In this document: positions 28,269-37,695 of the stretch, in pieces | Layout of the letters: the number at the start of each line of letters is the position of its first letter | Position numbering within the stretch: position 1 is the first letter of the stretch | From: Eisenbergiella porci | GTDB taxonomy: Bacteria; Bacillota; Clostridia; Lachnospirales; Lachnospiraceae | Reading direction: 5' to 3' | Length of the DNA stretch: 64,000 bases | Assembly: GCF_009696275.1 (NCBI RefSeq) | Contig: NZ_VUMI01000030.1 | Span: forward strand, 1-64,000 | Made by a program: the position numbers and the translations under genes | The notes under the pieces: model-generated | Seen by the model: only the letters and a program-made list of their open reading frames with translations | Database searches by the model: none | Told to the model about the DNA's origin: nothing

Positions 28269-29471
28269 ATGTACGATACTCTGGTTACATTGAAAAAAGG
28301 GGCCGGCAGGACTTTAAAGGCCGGCAGCATGTGGGTTTATAACAATGAAATAGAAAGTATTGCAGGGGATTTTGAAAACGGCGATATCGTAACCGTACAC
28401 GATTCCGACGGTTTTTTTCTGGGGATTGGCTTTATTAATACCAGGTCAAAGCTTACGGTAAGGCTTCTTTCCCGGAAAAAGGGAACGGTCATTGATGATG
28501 CGTTTCTGGAAAAAAGAGTGCAGAATGCCTGGGATTACCGGAAACAGACGGTGGATACCGGCTGCTGCAGACTGATTTTCGGGGAGGCGGACTGGCTTCC
28601 GGGCCTGGTGGTGGACAAGTTTTCGGACTGCCTGGTGGTGGAATCCCTGGCTCTTGGCATCGACCGGCTCAAGCCCGCAATCCTGGACGCGCTCTGCCGG
28701 GTGCTGAAAAAGGACGGCATCGTAATACGCGGCATTTTTGAGCGCAGCGACGCCAAGGTACGGCTTCAGGAGGGAATGGAGCGTTATAAGGGCTTTATCA
28801 GCGAACCCTTTGATACGAAGGTGGAAATTGAGGAAAACGGCGTTAAATATATTGTGGATATGGAGGATGGCCAGAAGACCGGCTTTTTCCTGGATCAGAA
28901 ATACAACCGGGCCGCTGTCCAGCGTCTCTGTAAAGGGAAAAAGGTTCTGGACTGCTTTACGCACACCGGTTCCTTTGCATTGAACGCAGGAATCGCCGGC
29001 GCGGACAGCGTGCTTGGCGTGGACGCCTCTCAGACCGGAGTGCTGCAGGCGGAGGAAAATGCCCGCCTGAACCATCTGGAGGATCGGGTGAAATTCCAGT
29101 GTGCGGACGTGTTTGAGCTGCTGCCACAGCTGGAGGAAAAGGGCGAGAAGTTCGATGTGGTGATTCTGGATCCTCCCGCTTTTACCAAATCCAGAAATTC
29201 GATCAAGAATGCGGTAAAAGGATACCGCGAAATTAACCTGCGGGGAATGAAGCTGGTGGAGGACGGTGGCTTTCTTGTAACCTGTTCCTGTTCTCATTTC
29301 ATGGAACCGGAGCTTTTTGCCAAGACCATCCGGGAGGCGGCTCATGGGGCGCACAAGAGGCTGCGGCAGGTAGAGTTTCGTACCCAGTGCTGTGATCATC
29401 CAATTTTGTGGGCGGCGGACGAATCCTATTATCTGAAATTTTATATTTTCCAGGTGTGTGAGGAGCAGTAA
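28269..29471 (+). CDS. class I SAM-dependent rRNA methyltransferase (RlmI family)
   Basis: A 400-residue protein with an N-terminal PUA-like domain (residues 1-75, AGSMWVYNNEIESIAGD and the beta strands after it), an EEHEH-like linker and a Rossmann methyltransferase domain. The SAM motif is VLDCFTHTGSFALNAGIAGA near residue 222, with LGVDASQTG next, and the catalytic-loop DPPAFTKSRNSIK near residue 305. Escherichia coli RlmI makes m5C1962 in 23S rRNA; the cysteine in LVTCSCSHFM fits m5C chemistry. GAGGTAA precedes the ATG. Confidence 0.9.
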   Translation: MYDTLVTLKKGAGRTLKAGSMWVYNNEIESIAGDFENGDIVTVHDSDGFFLGIGFINTRSKLTVRLLSRKKGTVIDDAFLEKRVQNAWDYRKQTVDTGCCRLIFGEADWLPGLVVDKFSDCLVVESLALGIDRLKPAILDALCRVLKKDGIVIRGIFERSDAKVRLQEGMERYKGFISEPFDTKVEIEENGVKYIVDMEDGQKTGFFLDQKYNRAAVQRLCKGKKVLDCFTHTGSFALNAGIAGADSVLGVDASQTGVLQAEENARLNHLEDRVKFQCADVFELLPQLEEKGEKFDVVILDPPAFTKSRNSIKNAVKGYREINLRGMKLVEDGGFLVTCSCSHFMEPELFAKTIREAAHGAHKRLRQVEFRTQCCDHPILWAADESYYLKFYIFQVCEEQ

Positions 29472-29547
29472 AGGCGCTGCCGGGGCGGTAAATTATGCCA
29501 GCTCAATATGCAGGCGGCAGGCCTGCTGACGGAGGAATTTACTTAAG

Positions 29548-30486
29548 ATGTATCAGACGATTCTGAAGGACTTTGATATACGGATGCTGATGGGTTCCGG
29601 GCAGGTATTCCGGATCGCCCCGTGCGGGGAGGACTGTTATACGGTGACTGCTGGAGATCATTTCGTATGCCTGCGCTGTGCCGGGCATCAGGATGCGGGC
29701 TGTGGGAAAGATGAGGCTTTTGTGGAATTTTCCTGCACTGAGGAGGAATTTCTGTCCTTCTGGCATAATTATTTTGATTTGTCCCTGGATTACGGCGCCA
29801 TAAAGGAAACGGTTGATCCGGAGGATGCATTTTTACAGGCGGCTGTTGCTTATGGAAGCGGTATCCGTATTCTGCGGCAGGATCTCTGGGAAACGATAAT
29901 CAGCTTTCTGATATCACAGAATAATAATATAACACGGATACGAAGGAGCATTGAAGCGCTCTGCGCCAAATTCGGGGAGAAGCTGGATACGGACGGGCAT
30001 TCCATGTCATTTCCGGAGGACAGGCCTTTTACCGGGGCTTCCTTTTATTCCTTTCCCACGCCTGAGGCCATTATCGCCGGCGGATTGGATGGGCTGCAGG
30101 ATCTGGGGCTGGGTTACCGGGATAAATATATCCTGGCCATGGCAAAACGCTGCAGCGGCGCGCCCGGACAGGAATTCCTGGCTTCCCTGGAGCAGGCGGA
30201 TTATGATGGGGCGCAGGCAATCCTGATGGGAGAATTCGGCATCGGACGTAAGGTGGCTGACTGTATCTGTCTGTACGGCCTCCACCATATCGGCGCTTTT
30301 CCTGTGGATACCCATGTGAAACAGATTCTGGCTTCTTTTTATCCGGACGGATTTCCCTTCCGCCGTTACGAGGGATTTGCCGGGATAATACAGCAGTATA
30401 TGTTCTATTACAAGCTCTCCCTTTCTGCTTCCGGCACCGTTAAGAAAACGGGAAAACAAAGAACTGCAAAGAAAAAAGCCGGATGA
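29548..30486 (+). CDS. ogg: 8-oxoguanine DNA glycosylase (OGG1-type)
   Basis: A 312-residue DNA repair enzyme. The N-terminal OGG domain (residues 1-110) precedes a helix-hairpin-helix GPD domain. The catalytic lysine is in GIGRKVADCICLYGL near residue 240, and the conserved aspartate in AFPVDTHVKQIL near residue 260. The start of the HhH fold, WETIISFLISQNNNITRIRRSI, is the family signature. It removes oxidised guanine opposite C and nicks the strand. The C-terminus ends in a lysine-rich tail. GGAGG precedes the ATG; it may be co-transcribed with rlmI. Confidence 0.93.
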   Translation: MYQTILKDFDIRMLMGSGQVFRIAPCGEDCYTVTAGDHFVCLRCAGHQDAGCGKDEAFVEFSCTEEEFLSFWHNYFDLSLDYGAIKETVDPEDAFLQAAVAYGSGIRILRQDLWETIISFLISQNNNITRIRRSIEALCAKFGEKLDTDGHSMSFPEDRPFTGASFYSFPTPEAIIAGGLDGLQDLGLGYRDKYILAMAKRCSGAPGQEFLASLEQADYDGAQAILMGEFGIGRKVADCICLYGLHHIGAFPVDTHVKQILASFYPDGFPFRRYEGFAGIIQQYMFYYKLSLSASGTVKKTGKQRTAKKKAG

Positions 30487-30612
30487 AAAGCGGCCTGGAA
30501 ATACAGAGTCCGGTCATTCCGGACAATCCCTGACATCATAACAGTCCTGACGGGGCTGAACCGTTACCTGACATCAGTCATATGCCCGGCGTGGCGGGCA
30601 GATAGGAGCCTA

Positions 30613-31053
30613 ATGGATAACACCGATAACATCATACTTTCCATATTAAAGGAGAACAGCCGGGCAAGCGCCTCCGAAATCAGCAAGCAGGTAAATCTTT
30701 CCGTTCCCGCTGTTACGGAACGTATCCGTAAGCTGGAGCTGTCCGGCGTCATCGAAAAATATACTGTCCGCGCCAATCCCTATGCACTGGGGTATAATCT
30801 GCTGGCCTTTGTTATTGTTAAGGTGGACTGCTCGGTGAATCTGGAAGCCTTTCAGGATGCCATTGCCGGCCTTCCTCAGGTACTGGAATGCCACCATACC
30901 GCAGGGCCGGGTGACTATCTTCTGAAGGTGCTTTTCCGGGATATGCAGGATATGGAGAATTTTCTTTCACGCACGCTGAAGGATATCAGGGGCGTAGCTG
31001 ATACCAACACAATCATCTGTCTTTCCACCTTGAAGGAGGAAATCACAGTATAG
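30613..31053 (+). CDS. Lrp/AsnC-family transcription regulator
   Basis: A 146-residue regulator. The N-terminal HTH lies in residues 4-52 (NIILSILKENSRASASEISKQVNLSVPAVTERIRKLE). The C-terminal RAM/AsnC ligand-binding domain begins around residue 68 (LLAFVIVKVDC) and contains the GPGDYLLKVLF motif. Members form octamers and respond to amino acids. No obvious target operon is adjacent. AGGAG precedes the ATG. The 125-base gap upstream holds a GTCCGG/CCGGAC hairpin and a partial copy of the 27-base repeat (30541-30567). Confidence 0.92.
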   Translation: MDNTDNIILSILKENSRASASEISKQVNLSVPAVTERIRKLELSGVIEKYTVRANPYALGYNLLAFVIVKVDCSVNLEAFQDAIAGLPQVLECHHTAGPGDYLLKVLFRDMQDMENFLSRTLKDIRGVADTNTIICLSTLKEEITV

Positions 31054-31099
31054 CAGAATATGGCTGAGAAAGGTACGCTGCGGAGTACGCTTTCAGGCT

Positions 31100-31180
31100 C
31101 CAGGCAGGCTTTTCTTTCATGCTTTCGGGCTTTTCTGTGGACTTTTCTGCAGCCTTTTCTATCGGCTTTTCTATGGTATT
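31100..31180 (-). repeat. degenerate GAAAAG tandem repeat after alkD
   Basis: On the minus strand, GAAAAG recurs at about 12-base steps (GAAAAGCCGATA, GAAAAGGCTGCA, GAAAAGTCCACA, GAAAAGCCCGAA). In one frame it reads as IEKP-IEKA-AEKS-TEKP. It starts one base out of frame after the alkD stop codon, so it may be an extinct or frameshifted C-terminal tail. Confidence 0.55.
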
Positions 31181-31181
31181 T

Positions 31182-31910
31182 TTACAGCCTTTTCATGGCG
31201 CGGATTCTTTTTTTCGTCTCTTTGTCCACGCTGAGGGATTCTGTGATTTTCTGAAGGGACTTATTATAAGTGAAATCATCCAGCCGACAGCGGCCCAGAT
31301 AGCTTTCCGTTTTTTCGGGGAACTTAACATAGCACATGGAAACGGCCCAGGCAACCGCCATTTTTACGTAATAGCCCTCATGGCTGATACCGTCGAAAAT
31401 GGGGAACAGCCTGTCGATATAATCCGGCGTAATATAGTAGTCCAGGAGCATCACTATGGCAAAGCGCACGGTGAACTCTTCACCGGATAGGATGCAGGGC
31501 TGCAGGAAGTCCCAGAACTCTGCGGGGTTCTCCCCGGCCGCCTTGAGGGTGATGCAGAAGCTGTCGCATACAGACCAGTTGTTTATTTTGGGAAGAAAGG
31601 CGGCGATCTGTTCCAGAATATCGGGAAGCGGCGCTTTGGCATAGCCGATGATGAAGCCCTGAAGCATGATTTCCTCAAAGCTGTCCTGGGTGCACCGGGC
31701 GAGATTTTCCAGCCAGTTTTCTTTTGCCAGCTTCCGGGCTATCTTACGCAGGGCAGGAAAGCGGACGCCGAGTATATGCTCCGTTCCCGGAAGGAGGGAG
31801 GATGAAAAGTCCCTGTAGGCAGGTTCTGCCAGCAGGGACAACTGTTCCTTTATATCTGTGGTATCGTTGCTGTGGGCGGTATTATTCTTTTTCCCTGAAG
31901 ATGGCGGCAT
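31182..31910 (-). CDS. AlkD-like DNA alkylation repair protein
   Basis: A 242-residue HEAT-repeat protein of the AlkD/DNA_alkylation family. Characterised members excise N3- and N7-alkylated purines. Visible family motifs are HILGVRFPALRKIARKLAKENW, MLQGFIIGYAK and INNWSVCDSFCITLK with the tryptophan-aspartate pair, and VRFAIVMLLDYYI. The start at 31910 follows GAGGG; an ATG 11 codons upstream exists without a site. It overlaps the end of the gamma-carbonic anhydrase gene by 29 bases, so the two are co-transcribed. Confidence 0.85.
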   Translation of the reverse strand: MPPSSGKKNNTAHSNDTTDIKEQLSLLAEPAYRDFSSSLLPGTEHILGVRFPALRKIARKLAKENWLENLARCTQDSFEEIMLQGFIIGYAKAPLPDILEQIAAFLPKINNWSVCDSFCITLKAAGENPAEFWDFLQPCILSGEEFTVRFAIVMLLDYYITPDYIDRLFPIFDGISHEGYYVKMAVAWAVSMCYVKFPEKTESYLGRCRLDDFTYNKSLQKITESLSVDKETKKRIRAMKRL

Positions 31911-32385
31911 ATTCTTTTCCCTCGCTGCTGTAGATTTCCGCATTGCGGCGGTTGTTTTCCACTTCCCGGTCCATGACCTGCCTTTTTACGGCGGCCGGGC
32001 TTCCCATTGCCATTGAGTTATCCGGAATTATGGTGTTCTGGGTTACCAGCGCTCCTGCGCCGATGATACAGTTCTTTCCGATGGATGCGCCGTTTAAGAT
32101 AATGGCTCCCATGCCGATCAGGGTATTATCTCCGATACTGCAGCCATGAATTATAGCTCCGTGGCCTATTGTGACACCGGTCCCGATCCGTACCGGATGT
32201 CCGGCATCCACATGTATGACGGCATTATCCTGTATGTTACTGCCGCGGCCGATACGGATGCTCTCCGCCTCCGCACGCACAACGGCGTGAAACCATATGC
32301 TGCATTCCTCTTCTATATGTACGTCGCCCAATATTACGGCATCCGGCGCTGTAAATACATTTTCTGCTATTTCCGGGGTTTTCAT
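31882..32385 (-). CDS. gamma-carbonic anhydrase family protein (hexapeptide repeat)
   Basis: A 167-residue left-handed beta-helix protein of the YrdA/PaaY gamma-CA group. Hexapeptide repeats run from residue 15 to 130 (AVILGDVHIEEECSIW, IGRGSNIQDNAVIHVD, TIGHGAIIHGCSIGDNTLIG). The three histidines that bind zinc in this family are present: HVD near residue 65 and two in GHGAIIHGC near residues 80-86. A trimer with metal at the subunit interface is expected. Enzyme activity is not certain, as several members are inactive. AAAGGA precedes the ATG. Confidence 0.9.
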   Translation of the reverse strand: MKTPEIAENVFTAPDAVILGDVHIEEECSIWFHAVVRAEAESIRIGRGSNIQDNAVIHVDAGHPVRIGTGVTIGHGAIIHGCSIGDNTLIGMGAIILNGASIGKNCIIGAGALVTQNTIIPDNSMAMGSPAAVKRQVMDREVENNRRNAEIYSSEGKEYAAIFREKE

Positions 32386-32430
32386 GGCATAATTTCCTTT
32401 GTGGTGGGTGGGTTATTGTTATTATGTAAC

Positions 32431-32457
32431 ATAATGTTTTGTTGCCTTTACAGCTAC
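32431..32457 (-). repeat. 27-base repeat, partial copy
   Basis: On the minus strand it starts GTAGCTGTAAAGG, identical to the left half of the other copies; the right half is diverged. It lies 50 bases upstream of the gamma-carbonic anhydrase start. Confidence 0.5.
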
Positions 32458-32549
32458 ATTATGCCATTCCACGTCAGGAGCGTCAATTGGTATTTCGTGT
32501 CTGTTTGTGTTCATCTTATGACGGGGTTACTATATGCCATGTAACCGTC

Positions 32550-33040
32550 TTACCGGATATCATATACGCTGCGTACCTGCAGATTTTCCGGTTTTCCTTC
32601 CAATATTCTGATGGAACGGCATCCGGGATTCATATCAAAATATTTATCCCCCAGAAGCAGCGTATCATCCCCATTCTTTATTTCCACGCTTTTGGCAAAG
32701 GATGAGGCATAAATCTTTAAAACCCCTTCCTCTGCCTTCTCCACACACAAATGAGGATCCGCAAAGTGGAAATGCTTGGGCGCACAGAACAAAACACTTC
32801 CGGCTGAAACGATCAGGATCGGAGCTGTAAAACCAAATAACAGGTTCAGGCCGCTCAGGACCAGGGTATTTCTTATCAGGCGTGAAAAATAGTGGCCGGA
32901 TATAAATTTCTGAAACCATTTCAGCCCTACCCATTTCACCTCCGGGAATGCGGAACCCGGCACATAATCCTGAAATGCAATTATCAGGCCGTACGTCTGA
33001 TTGTTGGGCTCAATATATATGAAGTACGCATTTTTTTCAA
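32550..33040 (-). pseudogene. chimeric relic: LplB-type permease fragment joined to a GH2 C-terminal tail
   Basis: One open frame joins two unrelated pieces. The first (about 32814-33014) is the start of an LplB-type sugar permease (YGLIIAFQDYVPG, VGLKWFQKFISG, LIRNTLVLSGLNLLFG), compare the intact permease at 38590-39531. The second (about 32550-32807) is the C-terminal Ig-like end of a GH2 beta-mannosidase-type enzyme (YFDMNPGCRSIRILEG ... VRSVYDI). The bulk of both genes is missing, as expected from a deletion between them. Upstream codons in the same frame to 33209 show no clear similarity. Confidence 0.75.
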
Positions 33041-33265
33041 CTGCCAGAAATTTCTGGAGGGAACAGAATGTGCGGGAAGGGAAATTTTCCAGGAATTTAT
33101 GCGGCTTCAAAGAATTTATGGAGAGGAAAAATTTGTTCACCGCGGAAAATTTTGTTCTTTGAGGGTAAGAAAACTTTATTTTACTGTTTACTCCCATACC
33201 CAACAGCAACCCATGGCTTGTCTATTATCCATATCAGCCATTTAAAAGATATTTCAAAAAAACCA

Positions 33266-33294
33266 TTGACATTTTCCTCTATATTTTGTATTAT
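33266..33294 (+). promoter_or_regulatory. tRNA-Pro promoter
   Basis: TTGACA (33266-33271), 17-base spacer, TATTAT (33289-33294), 24 bases before the tRNA. Confidence 0.85.
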
Positions 33295-33318
33295 TGAAGG
33301 GCTTGATAAAGTCTAGTT

Positions 33319-33392
33319 CGAAGCGTGGCTCAGTTTGGTAGAGCGCTGCGTTCGGGACGCAGAGGTCGCGTGTTCGAATCACGTCGCTTCGA
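33319..33392 (+). tRNA. tRNA-Pro (anticodon CGG)
   Basis: A complete 74-base cloverleaf with acceptor stem CGAAGCG/CGCTTCG, discriminator A, anticodon stem CTGCG/CGCAG and loop TTCGGGA (anticodon CGG, reads CCG), and T arm GTG-TTCGAAT-CAC. CCA is not encoded. Confidence 0.98.
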
Positions 33393-33399
33393 CTACAGT

Positions 33400-33435
33400 A
33401 AACCCTTGGAAACTTATTGTTTTCAAGGGTTTTTG
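33400..33435 (+). terminator. terminator of tRNA-Pro
   Basis: A 14-bp stem AAACCCTTGGAAAC with GTTTTCAAGGGTTT (one G-U pair), 5-base loop, then T run. Confidence 0.9.
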
Positions 33436-33487
33436 TTATTCATTACCTTTTTAATCATTTTATAAAAATTTCGTTTTATATTTATCG

Positions 33488-33516
33488 TTGTAGAACATCC
33501 CTGTAAAGGATATAAT
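33488..33516 (+). promoter_or_regulatory. glgX promoter and leader hairpin
   Basis: TTGTAG (33488-33493), 17-base spacer, TATAAT (33511-33516). The 134-base leader contains CCGGCG (33547-33552) pairing with CGCCGG (33568-33573), followed by TAGCTTTTT, which looks like a weak attenuator. Confidence 0.65.
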
Positions 33517-33656
33517 ACTAATATCCCAATAGTTACCGCATTTCGGCCGGCGCGTCATCCTTATTGCCGCCGGTAGCTTTTTAACCCTGAAACAGCGGCA
33601 TATATTTACACCCGATAATAAATTCCCCAACACCCCACCACCGGGAGGTACCGTCT

Positions 33657-35855
33657 ATGAAAAACATGTCCCAATCCACAGATCCGCAGTTCCCGCCGCA
33701 TGAAAATACACCGCTTATCACTACCGCCCAGCCCGGTTCCGCTTATTTGCTGGAAAGCATCACTGGCGAAGAAATATCGTCCAATCTGAAGCCTTTGGAT
33801 AAAATCAACGGCTATGATGTGCGGCCCGGCTTTTATGAGGTGAATGGAGCTTCAGCGCTGCCCGGAGGGGTAAACTTTACGCTGGCTTCCCACGGCGCCA
33901 CCTCCTGTGAGCTTCTTTTATTCCACCGGAAATCCTCAGAGCCATTCGCAAGTATTCCTTTTCCGGAACACTACCGGATCGGCAATGTTTTTTCCATGAT
34001 CGTCTTTGGACTGAGAATTGATGAGTTTGAGTATGCTTACCGTCTGGACGGCCCCTATCAGCCGGAGAAAGGCCTGATTTACGATAAGACAAAATATATT
34101 CTTGACCCTTATGCAAAGGCTGTTACCGGGCAGAGCGAATGGGGCATCCACCTTCCCTGTACGCAGAACTGCCAGTATAAATCCCGTGTCGTGAGAAATA
34201 ACTTTGACTGGGGAAACAGCAAACAGCCTCTGATTCCCATGAAGGATAATATTATTTATGAACTGCATGTGAGGGGCTTTACCAGGCATTCCTCCTCCGG
34301 AGTGCACAATCCCGGAACCTTTGCAGGTCTTATGGAAAAAATTCCCTATATGAAAGAATTGGGAATCAATGCGGTTGAGCTGATGCCGATTTTTGAATTT
34401 GATGAAATGAATGGCTGCAGAGAGGTAAACGGCCGGAAGCTGCTGGATTACTGGGGCTATAACCCGGTATGCTTTTTTGCGCCGAATACCAGCTATACTG
34501 CCCAAATCGAATACAATCAGGAAGGACTGGAACTGAAAAAGCTCATAAAGGCCCTGAATGAAAATGGAATTGAAGTCATTCTTGATGTAGTATTCAACCA
34601 TACGGCGGAAGGAAATGAATTGGGTCCCTACTTTTCATTTAAAGGCCTGGATAATAATATTTATTACATGCTCACACCGGATGGCCATTATTATAACTTC
34701 AGCGGCTGCGGCAATACGCTTAACTGCAATCATCCCATTGTCCGGCAGATGATTCTGGACTGCCTGCGGTACTGGGTCATTAATTACCGGGTGGATGGTT
34801 TCCGTTTTGATCTGGCGTCTATTCTGGGAAGGAGCGAGGACGCGGCACCAATGAGCAGGCCGCCGCTTCTGGAAAGCCTGGCCTATGATCCCATCCTGGG
34901 AAATGTGGATCTGATTGCGGAGGCCTGGGATGCGGGCGGGCTTTATCAGGTTGGCTCCTTCCCATCCTGGAACCGCTGGGCGGAATGGAATGGAAAATAC
35001 AGGGATGATATCAGAAGCTTTCTGAAAGGGGACGACGGCTACGCTGCTGCCGCCGCACAGCGCATTATGGGTTCCCCGGACCTATATCCCCCGGATAAGC
35101 GGAGCTATAATGCTTCCGTCAATTTCCTGACCTGCCACGATGGATTTACATTGTATGATCTCTATTCCTATAGTACCAAGCATAATGAGGCAAACGGCTG
35201 GAACAATACGGACGGCGCCGATGATAACCGGAGCTGGAACTGCGGTTATGAAGGCCCGACAAACAATGGAGAAATCATGGATCTGCGTTTCCGTATGATA
35301 AAAAATGCCTGCGCCGTTCTTATGTGCAGCCGGGGGACCCCCATGTTCCTTGCCGGTGATGAATTCGGAAACACGCAGTTTGGAAACAATAATTCCTACT
35401 GCCAGGATAATGAAATATCCTGGCTGGACTGGTCTTTGCTGGAAAAAAACAAAGAAATTTTTGAATTTTTCCGGTATATGATAGCCTTCCGCCAGCAGCA
35501 CTCCGTCATCCGGGGAAATACCGCGCCCTGCAGCTGCGGTTTTCCTCCCATGAGCCTGCACTGCATAAAGGCCTGGGACAGCAGCTATGTACGGGATACC
35601 AGATTTTTGGGTGTCATGTTTTCAGGAATCGATTCCACGGGACGGGATGATATTGTTTACCTGGGGATCAATACCTTCTGGAAGCCTCTGCAGATAGAAC
35701 TGCCTGCGCTGCCTTCTTCAAAATACTGGATTCCCGCTGTCGATACCGGACGTGGGGATATGTCGGTGATTACCGAGGAAGAGATTCTGGATAAAAGTGT
35801 GTATGTTATGAATCCCAGATCGGTACTTGTGTGTGTAGTGAGGGACAGTGGCTGA
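33657..35855 (+). CDS. glgX: glycogen debranching enzyme / isoamylase-type GH13
   Basis: A 732-residue GH13_11 enzyme that cleaves alpha-1,6 branches in glycogen or similar glucans. A CBM48-type N-terminal domain (GGVNFTLASHGATSCELLLF) precedes the (beta/alpha)8 barrel. Catalytic residues: nucleophile aspartate in DGFRFDLAS near residue 385, acid/base glutamate in IAEAWDAGG near residue 422 and the stabilising aspartate in LTCHDGFTLYD near residue 497. Region I is DVVFNHTAEGNE. The N-terminus is about 50 residues longer than usual GlgX. GGGAGGT precedes the ATG. No other glycogen genes are adjacent. Confidence 0.93.
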   Translation: MKNMSQSTDPQFPPHENTPLITTAQPGSAYLLESITGEEISSNLKPLDKINGYDVRPGFYEVNGASALPGGVNFTLASHGATSCELLLFHRKSSEPFASIPFPEHYRIGNVFSMIVFGLRIDEFEYAYRLDGPYQPEKGLIYDKTKYILDPYAKAVTGQSEWGIHLPCTQNCQYKSRVVRNNFDWGNSKQPLIPMKDNIIYELHVRGFTRHSSSGVHNPGTFAGLMEKIPYMKELGINAVELMPIFEFDEMNGCREVNGRKLLDYWGYNPVCFFAPNTSYTAQIEYNQEGLELKKLIKALNENGIEVILDVVFNHTAEGNELGPYFSFKGLDNNIYYMLTPDGHYYNFSGCGNTLNCNHPIVRQMILDCLRYWVINYRVDGFRFDLASILGRSEDAAPMSRPPLLESLAYDPILGNVDLIAEAWDAGGLYQVGSFPSWNRWAEWNGKYRDDIRSFLKGDDGYAAAAAQRIMGSPDLYPPDKRSYNASVNFLTCHDGFTLYDLYSYSTKHNEANGWNNTDGADDNRSWNCGYEGPTNNGEIMDLRFRMIKNACAVLMCSRGTPMFLAGDEFGNTQFGNNNSYCQDNEISWLDWSLLEKNKEIFEFFRYMIAFRQQHSVIRGNTAPCSCGFPPMSLHCIKAWDSSYVRDTRFLGVMFSGIDSTGRDDIVYLGINTFWKPLQIELPALPSSKYWIPAVDTGRGDMSVITEEEILDKSVYVMNPRSVLVCVVRDSG

Positions 35856-35887
35856 AAAAAAGTATCCATTACTAAATTCACAATAAG

Positions 35888-35932
35888 AAAAACCGCACCG
35901 AAAAGCTGTCAGACTTTTCAGTGCGGTTTTTT
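35888..35932. terminator. bidirectional terminator between glgX and the binding-protein gene
   Basis: AAAACCGCAC-C-GAAAAG pairs with CTTTTC-A-GTGCGGTTTT (one mismatch), with A/T runs on both sides, between converging transcripts. Confidence 0.87.
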
Positions 35933-35971
35933 GATACAGGAACTTAATAATATTCTTACTAATTAATCAAA

Positions 35972-37578
35972 TTAGAATCCATATAACTCTTTAATTTCAG
36001 GGACTCTTTCTGTCATATAAGAATTCAGCTCATTGACGCCTATTTTTTCCAGAAGATTCATGTAGTCCTGATAAACCTTCTCAAACTCTTCATCGCTGGC
36101 TGCAGTATATAGCTTTACGTACTCCGCCTCTCTTGCTTCTTTGATTTTATTATAAATGATACCAGGATCGGAATCCGATGTAGGCACTGCCACTGACAAT
36201 TCGGGATAGTTTGTGTATTTATCCATGTTTTTCTCAAAGCTGGCCACTACTTCCGGATCAACATCCGCATAGTAAAGATATAATTCATCCAGTTCCGTAG
36301 TACACAGGAAATAACCATTGTTATATTTTTCTGTCATAACTTTAGAATCCTTGTATGCTTCCTGCCATTCTTCGGAAAAAGAAGGGGCTCCATTTTCGGT
36401 CAGCGTATAATCAATACCTTCTCGTCCCCAAAGTGCAAGGTGCCTTCCCTCTTCACTGTTCAGGTAAGAAATTACCTTAATAGCAGCCTCCGGATTCTTA
36501 CAGTTCTTTGATATAAATACACCTGACCAGCCTGCATTTGCACGTGTCATGGCAGCTGCGTCGTCAGGTACCTCCAGACATGCCCATTCGGCATCAGGAA
36601 TATTTTTCTGTGTTTCCGTATTCAGCTGGGTCAGCTGGTTGGGACGTGCATTCCACTCATAGATAAAGCAATTACCGTTAAGCGCCTGTTGTTTGGCATC
36701 ATCTTCATTAATAATGGCAAGATTTTCTTCTGAGAATAAACCGTTTCTATACATCTCATTGATATATTTAACTCCATCATAAAAAGAGTCTGCGGTATCA
36801 CAGTAAATTACATTCCCATTCTCATCATACAGAAAATCGTTGGAATTTCCCATCCATTCTTTAAAGGGGCGAAGCCTCCAGGTGGGGTTTCCTGCATTTA
36901 CCACCTGCATATCCGGATATGCCTCCTTCACCTGAAGCATTACCTTCATAATATCGTCCATTGTTGTCATGGCAGGACTGCCGATGCTTCCCAGATGTCT
37001 TTTCTATAGTAAAGAGTTGATACGGACGGAACTACTCCTTCTGCTTTATTCCATTCTTCTGTACTATTGTAATTCTGCATGATTGTATAATAATGCTCAT
37101 CCGCCGGATCTGTATTATGTGACTTCGCTATGGCAATACGGTCTCTGCTTGGTTCCCAGTCAATTCCATATTGTTCTATCAGTTCATCATAGCTGTAACA
37201 AATATCACTGTTGCACAGACGGCTCAGTTCATTTGACGTAAATACGAGATCCGGCAGGTCTCCGGAAGCTATCATCAGGCCAAGCTGGCTGTCGTCCGCC
37301 GATCTGTTTATATTAAAACGCACTCCGGTATTCTTCGTAATCTCTTCCGGGATAATCCCTGTCCAGCTGTCCGAACCAAACCAGGTATAGTCAATATAAA
37401 GATCTAAAACTGCTTCTTCGTCCCCCGATTGGGCTGCCTGTGTGCCCTCATCTGCCTGCACCGCTCCTGCGGAAGCCGCTGTTTCTCCTGATTTTTGCTC
37501 TGTACCTCCGCCGCAGCCGGTCAGCATTCCGGTCAGCATTGCCATACACAAAAAAGCTGAAATCAATTTCTTTTTCAT
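35972..37578 (-). pseudogene. LplA-type sugar-binding lipoprotein, broken by one frameshift
   Basis: Two frames together make one family-1 extracellular solute-binding protein of about 535 residues. The first begins MKKKLISAFLCMAML with lipobox LTGC at residue 22, giving a lipid-anchored protein, and ends early after RKDIWEASAVLP. The second continues MTTMDDIMKVMLQVKEAYPD to the normal end. One extra base near 36985 would join them as WEA-IGSPAMTTMDD, the expected family sequence. It is the third gene after the two permeases and would deliver an oligosaccharide or sugar acid to them. A true defect or a sequence error. Confidence 0.87.
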
Positions 37579-37695
37579 TCCTATACTCCTTCTCTTTCTT
37601 GTTTTTTATATCACCTGTTCCCTTTATTGCGCGGAGGGAACAGGAAACTGCCATATTTTTATTTTAAGCAGGCATTTTTACTTTTCCATGCGTGC

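Noticed and set aside
31060-31254. Small hydrophobic + strand protein with repeated Phe-Leu
   Set aside because: The hydrophobic pattern comes from the complementary GAAAAG repeats and the alkD 3' end; no ribosome site.
32550-33209. A real 219-residue gene
   Set aside because: The frame joins pieces of two unrelated families and has no family-like start, so it is called a relic.
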